Notes under the pieces: generated by a model | Told to the model about the DNA's origin: nothing | What the model saw: the letters and a program-made list of their open reading frames with translations, nothing else | Database searches by the model: none | Position numbers and translations under genes: made by a program | Shown here: positions 57,642 through 64,000 of the stretch, piece by piece | How the letters are laid out: the number at the start of each line of letters is the position of its first letter | Position numbering within the stretch: position 1 is the stretch's first letter | From: Mercurialis annua | Lineage: Eukaryota > Streptophyta > Magnoliopsida > Malpighiales > Euphorbiaceae | Reading direction: 5' to 3' | NCBI RefSeq assembly: GCF_937616625.2 | Contig: NC_065573.1 | Span: 21,901,001-21,965,000 of the forward strand | DNA: 64,000 nt

Positions 57642-57676
57642 AAAAAATTAAAAAAAACCTGGAAGGACAAAGGGCC

Positions 57677-59254
57677 TTAAGTGGACTTCGAAAAATCCCT
57701 GAAAAATCTATCAAAAAGAAAAGCCGTTGTTTTTGATTTGTTCTTCTCAGAGAATAGTCCCATGTTGAGCCCAATATTCCATGTTTTTTCCAGCTCCTCT
57801 GCATGATCTGCCTGAACACCCTTTTCCTGATGTTGTTCGAGTATAATTCTGTTTCGATTTATGATACAGTCATCATTAAATGAAGAAGAATTGTCGTGCT
57901 GTGGGAATGTTGTTTTATGTGGTTTCTTGCGCATGGTAATGCCAGGATGATTCAAGCCCGGGAAATCATGTTGAGAATCCAATGACTGCTCACTGACCTG
58001 TTGCGTATCCTGAACAAAGTTTGGCTGATTTGTTTCTGGTATAATCTCCTCAGAAACAGCGGTAACTGAAGCAGCTAGGATATTCTGATCAAAGTCGATG
58101 AGAGGTGGGATAGATGAGCGGTTAACAGAATTATGCAATGGATAAGCGGGCTCTGATGAAGAAGAAAAGCAACTGTCACCTGAATCTGAACAATCTGAAC
58201 AATCTGAACTGAGGTCTTGATAGTCTGACATAAGAACCGGCGAGTCCGTTTCAATAACATAAATAGGATAGACTAAATCGCCAATATGAATTGGAAAGGA
58301 ACAATCAATCCTATCAAACCCAGCTGAAATGAGGACATAAGCAGCATCCATTCTATCCATGGATTTTACGAAAGGATGAATCGAAACAAAATCACCCAAA
58401 CGATTGCCAACACTCCTGAAAAAGGCCTCTGACCACAACACCATAGGAGCCCCCATAATTTTAATCCACACAAAACGCTCTTTCGCTACGAAATTCGCAG
58501 ACCATGGATTTTTAGATTCAAAAAAATCTGAACAGTCCATATTCAGAAAATTTGTTTTCTCCACCGTAGAGCTGAAATTAATCATGAAGAATTTGCCTCC
58601 CAAAAAAGACGAAGATTCAATGACAATACCTCTTTTACGAAGGTAATTACATGCATGGAGGATAGTATGAATTTGATTAACAGCCACCACAACCGATTTA
58701 TCATAACAATTCTTGGATAACAATTCTGGTGAAACTAGCATTGGTTCTAAATTAACAACCTGAGCATAGGAGCGCGCATCACGTATAGATGAATTGAATG
58801 ATTTTTTCGTAGTGGATGGAGTCGAAGGCCTAGACTTGAGATCAGTTTTAACTGACGGTGCTGGAACAGTTTTGGTAACAAGATTGTTAAACAAAGGGAA
58901 TCTAGCTTGAAAAGCCCTAATCTTATATGTACCAATCCATACTGTGTTCAACATCTTCAATGCAAATTCCACGTGCGACAGGTCCTCAATACGCAAAAAA
59001 CCAAATCTTCTGTTTGCCCTATTCCTCCTACGAGCAATTGTGACTTTCCCAAAAATTCCATACTTTTCGAAAGCTCTTTGCAGGTCAGAAAATTTCCAGA
59101 ATTGTGGAAAATTCTCAAAGTACAGTACCACCGTGGAGGATTCTGAAGGTTGAGGACGGGTTAGGTTTAGAGGTTTGCTAGCATGGCTTGGAGGTGATGA
59201 AGGATTTTGGTTAGGGTTAGGGTTAGGGTTAGGGTTATGGGGGAAGGGAGGCAT
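57677..59254 (-). CDS. LINE ORF1: RRM-like/DUF4283-type RNA-binding protein
   Basis: About 525 residues from ATG at 59252-59254; an in-frame GTG four codons upstream is not a likely start. The N terminus has a Pro-Asn repeat (HNPNPNPNPNQNP), encoded by TTAGGG-type hexamers. An RRM-like fold follows at about 40-120: VVLYFENFPQFWKFSDLQRA, KVTIARRRN, FGFLRIED. The middle (about 190-330) resembles DUF4283-type ORF1 proteins (FVWIKIMGAPMVLWSEAFF; RLGDFV; YVLI). The acidic Ser-rich C terminus (DCSDCSDSGDSCFSSSSE) is low-complexity. No CCHC knuckle is seen. It should coat the LINE RNA as the ORF1 partner of ORF2. No stop or frameshift. Confidence 0.88.
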   Translation of the reverse strand: MPPFPHNPNPNPNPNQNPSSPPSHASKPLNLTRPQPSESSTVVLYFENFPQFWKFSDLQRAFEKYGIFGKVTIARRRNRANRRFGFLRIEDLSHVEFALKMLNTVWIGTYKIRAFQARFPLFNNLVTKTVPAPSVKTDLKSRPSTPSTTKKSFNSSIRDARSYAQVVNLEPMLVSPELLSKNCYDKSVVVAVNQIHTILHACNYLRKRGIVIESSSFLGGKFFMINFSSTVEKTNFLNMDCSDFFESKNPWSANFVAKERFVWIKIMGAPMVLWSEAFFRSVGNRLGDFVSIHPFVKSMDRMDAAYVLISAGFDRIDCSFPIHIGDLVYPIYVIETDSPVLMSDYQDLSSDCSDCSDSGDSCFSSSSEPAYPLHNSVNRSSIPPLIDFDQNILAASVTAVSEEIIPETNQPNFVQDTQQVSEQSLDSQHDFPGLNHPGITMRKKPHKTTFPQHDNSSSFNDDCIINRNRIILEQHQEKGVQADHAEELEKTWNIGLNMGLFSEKNKSKTTAFLFDRFFRDFSKST

Positions 59255-59272
59255 CGTTTCACTCACTTTATG

Positions 59273-60486
59273 GGCTAATAATCACCCATGGCACCTCAAC
59301 TTTGGGGGTGCGGGCGCTAAACCCCCCGAAGTAAAAAAACGGGCAGTAAACTCCCTGAACTTTGAGGCGGCGCTCACTAAACCCCTTTTGGACGAAATAT
59401 GACCAAAATACCCCCGGCGCCGTTTTTTTGGTCAACTGACTTTTTTTTCAAAAAAAATCTGACACTGTCACATCAGCTGCCACGTCAGTAAAATACCTTA
59501 AAAATTTCAAACACCCAAAATACCCCTAATTTGATTTAGAAAAAGACAAAAAAAAACAAATCAACCCAATCTAAATCAAAAGATTAACTCAACACCCGAC
59601 CGGACCACCTCCACCCGACCGGACCACACCGGAAAATTTTTCCGATCATCTTCTCCGTTGAAGATGACCGGAAAAATTTTCCGGTCATCTGCCGGATCTG
59701 TTCCTCAAGAGGAACAGATCGCGGGATCTGTTCCTCAAGAGGAACAGATCCGGCGATCTGTTCCTCAGGAACAGATCCGGCGACGGATCTGTTCCTGAGG
59801 AACAGATCCCTCGTCGTCTGTTCCTCAGTGAGGAACAGACGACGGTCTGTTCCTCAGTGAGGAACAGACGACGGTCTGTTCCTCACTGAGGAACAGACGA
59901 CGGTCGTCTGTTCCTCACTGAGGAACGGACGACGGTCTGTTCCTCAGTGAGGAACAGACGATCTGTTCCTCACTTGAGGAACAGACCACGATCTGTTCCT
60001 CACTGAGGAACGGATCCGTTCCTCAGTGAGGAACAGATCGGATCTGTTCCTCACTGAGGAATAGATCCATATCTGTTCCTCAGTGAGGAACGGATCCCGG
60101 CGGCGGTGGTGGTTATGGTGGCGGCGGCAGTTGTGGTGGCGGTGGTGGTGGTTGTGATGGCGGTTCGGGTGAAAGTGGTTTGGTTGAATTCATTGGGTTG
60201 ATTTGATTGGGTTGGGTGTTTTAGGGGTATTTTAGGTGTTTTAATTTTTTAGGGTAGTTTGGTGACGTGGCAGCTGACGTGGCGCCACTATTTATTTATT
60301 TTTTTTTTTGAAAAAAAAGTCAGTTGACCAAAAAAACGGCGGCGGGGGTATTTTGGTCATATTTCGTCCAAAAGGGGTTTAGTGAGCGCCGCCTCAAAGT
60401 TCAGGGAGTTTACTGCCCGTTTTTTTACTTCGGGGGGTTTAGCGCCCGCACCCCCAAAGTTGAGGTGCCATGGGTGATTATTAGCC
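59273..60486. mobile_element. Mutator-type foldback element with a palindrome array in its core
   Basis: A 1214-bp element bounded by the 9-bp target duplication CACTTTATG (59264-59272 and 60487-60495). The ends are long inverted repeats of 200 bases or more: GGCTAATAATCACCCATGGC on the left and the same inverted on the right, continuing through CACCTCAACTTTG, GGGGTTTAGTGAGCG and TTTTGGTCATATTTCGTCC. Inside the arms there is a GGT/GGC-rich segment (60097-60170) and the palindrome array (59695-60095). No transposase. The two TIR-derived ORFs (59175-59402, 60324-60509) are not genes. Confidence 0.9.
59695..60095. repeat. Tandem array of 14 palindromes
   Basis: Fourteen successive units, each a near-perfect palindrome of 23-26 bases with half-site GATCTGTTCCTCA or GTCTGTTCCTCA and its complement. 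Units start at about 59695, 59725, 59755, 59785, 59816, 59845, 59874, 59906, 59935, 59961, 59991, 60014, 60041 and 60071. Spacers are 1-7 bases, often CGACG or CGGCG. The centre varies (CAAG, CAG, CAGTG, CACTG, CACTTG) while the arms stay complementary. Confidence 0.95.
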
Positions 60487-60507
60487 CACTTTATGCTATA
60501 TATAATT

Positions 60508-61630
60508 AGATACATTATTTTTTTTTGTCAAAGGCTAAAACTTTCATTAATAATAACGAAAATTACATGAACGGTTTCTCAACATATTAAGTAAACTACT
60601 TTAGAAAAGATGATGAGAACCGTAAAATACAGTCATCAAATACGGCTATATTTATATGAAATTTTACTTTAACTGAGGTTTCTATTTATAATTCTGTGTA
60701 AAATAGTTAATTGCCTACCATAAAGTTGTGAATTTGATTAAAATTTTGGATTAATACAAGTACATTATAAATGAAAGACTATAATGCATATACTCACTAA
60801 ATAAAAATAATTGAAATTATATTATTAGATGTAATGCATAAGATATAAATAAAATGCAATAGTAGAGAAGACAGTTTGATGACAAAACCCTTGGTTTTTG
60901 TTTTTAATGTAAAGTCATATCATATCATTTGAAATGCTACCTCTTCTACAAAAGAAAACAATATTCTTTATAGTTGTTTGGAATTTGGGTGGCTAAAGAG
61001 AATGTTCAAACTGTAGTTCGATCCTTTAATCTTTTTTTTTTTAAATTAATTTTTTAATTTTGATTAGTTTCTCTGATATTTTGGGTTATTAGATTCCCTT
61101 AACCTAGCTAGTTCCTTTAATCTGTCACTAATCTCTCTAGCTAGTTACCTTTAAACTTTAGTTTTGAAGGAAAGTAAGAGTGAAAAAATAATTAGTAGTA
61201 ATTAGAGTGATTTTGAGGAGAGTGTATAAAAGGTAGTCGAAGATGATTGAGGAATGAAAGGGAGATCTCTCGTTTGATGTGTACCCAAAATTAAACTAAT
61301 CTATGTCTTATTAATTCTACTAGTGCTGCTCTCCTTTCTATGTAAAGAGAATAATATAAGAGCAAGGAAATGCATGGGTCGTAAATCACCAAATAAAACA
61401 CTTACTTGATAAAGCCATTTTGATGGAGAACAATATAATCTTACTAATATAACCAAATTACCTTTGTTAGCTCAATTAGATGTGGAAATAATTGCATTGT
61501 TAGCTCATGTTGCACGGAAACGGACACCGACAACGGAAAACAGCTTTTTCCAAATTATTGGAAACAGAAATGTAGGGGAAACGTGTATATAATAAAAATA
61601 TAAAGATATATTAATAATTATTAAAAGTTA
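60508..61630. other. Intergenic DNA with a LINE 3' end
   Basis: At 60520-60580, on the minus strand, the sequence reads ...CATTAATGAAAG TTTTAGCCTTTGACAAAAAAA, a typical plant LINE 3' terminus with a short poly(A). The LINE at 53865 landed about 20 bases from it. The rest to 61630 is AT-rich with no ORF. Confidence 0.45.
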
Positions 61631-61902
61631 CTCCCTCCGTCCCAATAGAGTTGTCCACTTTGCCTTTATCACATAGTTTAGAAAAAGCAATTATTATTTA
61701 TAGATTTTATAAAATTTTCCTTACTTTTCTTATCATACCCCTATTTAATATAGGGTTCACTTACAATTTACTCATTAGTGGATTTTAAATAGGGGTAACA
61801 TAGGAAAATTGAGTTTAAAAGTTAGTTACTTTTTGAAAGTGGACAAGAGTTTTGGGACAAAAACATTTCTCAAAGTGGACAACTCTATTGGGACGGAGGG
61901 AG
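61631..61902. mobile_element. Stowaway MITE, complete copy
   Basis: 272 bp with ends CTCCCTCCGTCCCAATAGAG and its inverted partner CTCTATTGGGACGGAGGGAG, flanked by TA on both sides. The inverted repeats run on through TTGTCCACTTTG. Reference copy for the shortened one at 1590-1797 and the fragment at 8281-8334. Confidence 0.95.
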
Positions 61903-61911
61903 TATAAAATT

Positions 61912-61929
61912 TTCTCTCTCTCTCTCTCA

Positions 61930-61961
<32 letters not shown>

Positions 61962-61962
61962 T
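61912..61962. repeat. Compound (CT)n(TA)n microsatellite
   Basis: About 34 bases of CT dinucleotides with one CA interruption, passing directly into a TA run. It abuts the Stowaway MITE. Confidence 0.97.
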
Positions 61963-61979
61963 TGGTTTACTTTCCATAA

Positions 61980-62395
61980 TCAATGCATCTTCCACCTTTA
62001 CATACCAACCTAAAGTAAACATGCTTATATGATCGGTTATCCCTGAATGAAGGCGAGTCAATGGTTCTGACTGGTTCAACCTTCGTCCTTCTATCCATGC
62101 TAACGATAGCTTTCGTCTTTTGGAATTTAGACAGATATGCCCAAAGTCTGAATTTCCCAATTGAAATAGTATTCAGTTAATCAATAATCCAGGATGCGAT
62201 CTTATTCGAATCAGGCCTTAGAAAACAAAAACTCACATTCCATTTGGTAAGTTTTATCGCCAATGAAACCCTACCAATCACACAATGTCGAGCAAAATTC
62301 TTTTCAAGGTCATAGTATCTCCAATTCCATACAAAATTCTCAAAGTAGATCACCACCGAACTGTTTAGTTTCTCCACCACATCACTGTTGTTGTT
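61980..62395 (-). pseudogene. Relic of a LINE ORF1 (RRM-like region)
   Basis: On the minus strand SSVVIYFENFVWNWRYYDLE and CVIGRVSLAIKL, then FCFLRPD, line up with STVVLYFENFPQFWKFSDLQ, GIFGKVTIARRR and FGFLRIED of the ORF1 at 57677-59254. In another frame LNTISIGKFRLWAYLSKFQ lines up with LNTVWIGTYKIRAFQARFP, so a frameshift lies between. It is older and more decayed than the LINE at 53865. No ORF2 is attached. Confidence 0.7.
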
Positions 62396-64000
62396 CCAAT
62401 GTTAAAATCTGCCGTCTGTCTAACTGAGCTGTTGGACGGAGCAAGCTTTCCATGGAAACTAGAGTTATATATGATTTGATGATATCTTGAAGCATCTGAC
62501 ATGGTGCCCATATATCTCTTTTTAATATTTTTAATGTTAGGATTGAACAACTTTTTATTTGCAACACATACATAATAGTATCAATATATTAAAATTTAGT
62601 GTATAAATAGCTAGTATAGTAAAATTCACAAGTATAAATTAATGTACATTATACTATAGAGTAAATGGAAACACTTTATTCCCTGTTTTTGAGTCCAAAA
62701 GAAATCGTACACAGTTCCCGATTCCGAGAGACATATAGTCCCCATTCTCTTTTATTATCTCTCAACTTTGGAGAACACCTCGAAAAACCATACTCATATT
62801 AATTCTCTCATCATTCCCTTCTTTAGCCCACCAAATATTGTTCATAACATACCTTGATTTTTAATTATTTGTCTACTATTATCTTCATATTTCAAACTTT
62901 AAGTTTTTAATTAATTATGGCGCAATGATTGTTAGGTGTTAATCGGAGCTGATCAGGCTGAAATAATTAGGACATGGCCCTCTCTTGCTGCCAATTACCG
63001 ATCATCTTCCTATAGCAGTTTTGGCAAAATTTATTTTAGAATTTTTGTACTTTTTATTTTATTTATTTCATCTCTAGATTTTTTTTTATTTTGGACTTTT
63101 CAAAAATACTTTATCTTTTTAAATTTTTTACAAAAATATCCTTTTAATAATTTATTAGTAGATTATTGTTAACTCGTTGGTAAATTAGAGATGAAAATGA
63201 TATTTTTATAAAAGTACAGAGAGTAATTTTTCCTTTTAATTTTAATATTTTCTATCAGATGTTAATTCAGATTCTTTGGCAAACAAAACTACTATTTTTT
63301 TCTTTTATATTTGATATTTCAAAATTATACATATAGATTAAAAAATATAATTAAAATATGTTCTCTCTATTTTAAAATAATATTTTCATTTGCTAATTTT
63401 ATGTGTCCTAAAATAATAGTTTTGTTTATTTCTTTATTTACTTTGTTTATGTATTATCCTTATTTATGACATAATTAAAAAAATTCATTTGAATAAATAA
63501 AATATTCAAAAAACTTGTTTGTTGACTTTTTAACCATACAAATAACTACAAATTATTGAGTTTGACAATTGTTATTACAATCTTTCACTTTTAAACTACT
63601 TTCATCAAATATTTTTTATTTTTTTATAAAATCATATTTAATAATAATTAAGGATATACATATTAAAAAAATACAATACTATAACTATAACAATCATATT
63701 TTTAAATATGTGATTTTTAAGAATGATACTATTATTTTAGGACGAAGAGAATATAAAATACTATATCAATCAATTATTAGCTTTGTACACTTACGAAAAT
63801 AATGTGTATGTAAACAAGAATATATTAGAAAATAGTTATTATAAGATATCTTAATAATTAAAATATTGAATATATTGGAATTCAAATTCTAACTTTTTTA
63901 AGATTCATTAAATTTCACTAAATCGAAGATGAAACAAAACTATATATGTAAGAAATTAAAAAACAAATTAAAAAATGAACCCAATGACCGAACATGGAAG
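62396..64000. other. AT-rich intergenic DNA to the window edge
   Basis: No gene. Around 62700-62790 the text (CAGTTCCCGATTCCGAGAGA ... CTTTGGAGAACACC) is less AT-rich but not recognised. From 63290 on, an A/T-rich stretch near 63372-63735 (TTTTAAAATAATATTTTCATT ... GTCCTAAAATAATAG; ATTATTTTAGGACGAAGAGA) resembles decayed MITE ends. Confidence 0.35.

Larger units (their letters stand above)
53865..60493 (-). mobile_element. Nearly complete L1-type LINE with a nested foldback element
   Basis: Flanked by the 14-bp target duplication TGCTATATATAATT (53851-53864 and 60494-60507). On the minus strand: a very short 5' leader (18 bases remain before the ORF1 ATG), ORF1 at 59254-57677, ORF2 at 57641-53940 (interrupted by one in-frame stop), a short 3' UTR and a poly(A) tail (T run at 53863-53872 on the plus strand). 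A 1214-bp Mutator-type element (59273-60486) has inserted between the ORF1 leader and the 5' target duplication. Apart from the single stop the LINE is intact, so it is young. Confidence 0.92.

Noticed and set aside
59209..59238. Interstitial telomere scar (TTAGGG)n
   Set aside because: It lies in frame inside LINE ORF1 and encodes the Pro-Asn repeat; plant telomeres are usually TTTAGGG.
59695..60095. CRISPR-like array of short repeats with spacers
   Set aside because: Units are themselves palindromes with 1-7 base spacers of repeated sequence, lie inside a plant TIR element, and no cas genes exist here.

Overview
The window looks like nuclear DNA of a flowering plant, most likely a eudicot. 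It is AT-rich, has Stowaway-type MITEs, Mutator- and hAT-like elements, an L1-type LINE with a DUF4283/RRM-like ORF1, Ty3/gypsy elements primed by tRNA-Asp and tRNA-Met, and a plant-type pepsin-like aspartyl protease. There are no prokaryotic features. I see one convincing host gene, the intronless aspartyl protease at 2406-3812. Almost everything else that can be explained is transposable elements, many of them nested. All family names come from motif recognition; no database search was run.

Layout. 1-1800: decayed LINE 3' half and a Stowaway MITE. 2297-3812: TATA box and protease gene. 3813-9294: intergenic DNA with a palindrome-rich foldback-like block, a (TA)n run, an LTR-like relic and Stowaway MITEs. 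9295-12361: a nested stack, in which a small MITE sits in a hAT-like element and a 2.2-kb insertion with a T tract and a 16-bp target duplication is stacked on that; the insertion carries a broken host-gene copy that still seems to contain introns. 13331-25970: a young 12.6-kb Athila-like Ty3/gypsy element with 1557-bp LTRs, an uninterrupted 1793-codon gag-pol and a second 446-codon ORF. 28399-31571: a Mutator-like element with 9-bp target duplications, about 260-bp TIRs and a truncated FAR1-type transposase. 31823-42265: a 10.4-kb non-coding LTR element (LARD-like, minus orientation) with 2988-bp LTRs that look identical, inserted in a decayed Ty1/copia RNase H region. 42780-43036: a foldback MITE. 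43478-49820: a young non-autonomous gypsy element carrying only gag and protease. 53865-60493: a nearly complete minus-strand LINE with a 14-bp target duplication; a 1.2-kb Mutator-type foldback element holding a tandem array of 14 palindromes has inserted in its extreme 5' end. 60508-64000: further LINE relics, a Stowaway MITE and AT-rich DNA.

How the parts relate. The autonomous-looking element at 13331-25970 and the gag-protease element at 43478-49820 share a tRNA-Asp primer site, a gag/protease of the same style, a stem-loop about 20 nt before the 3' LTR (TTGCTTG-AGGA-CAAGCAA) and a second stem-loop just after the gag/pol stop whose loop (AGGCAA) is the same but whose stem sequence differs completely while staying paired. 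Those shared RNA-like structures, the palindrome array at 59695-60095 and the intron-retaining retrocopy are the observations I consider most worth checking.
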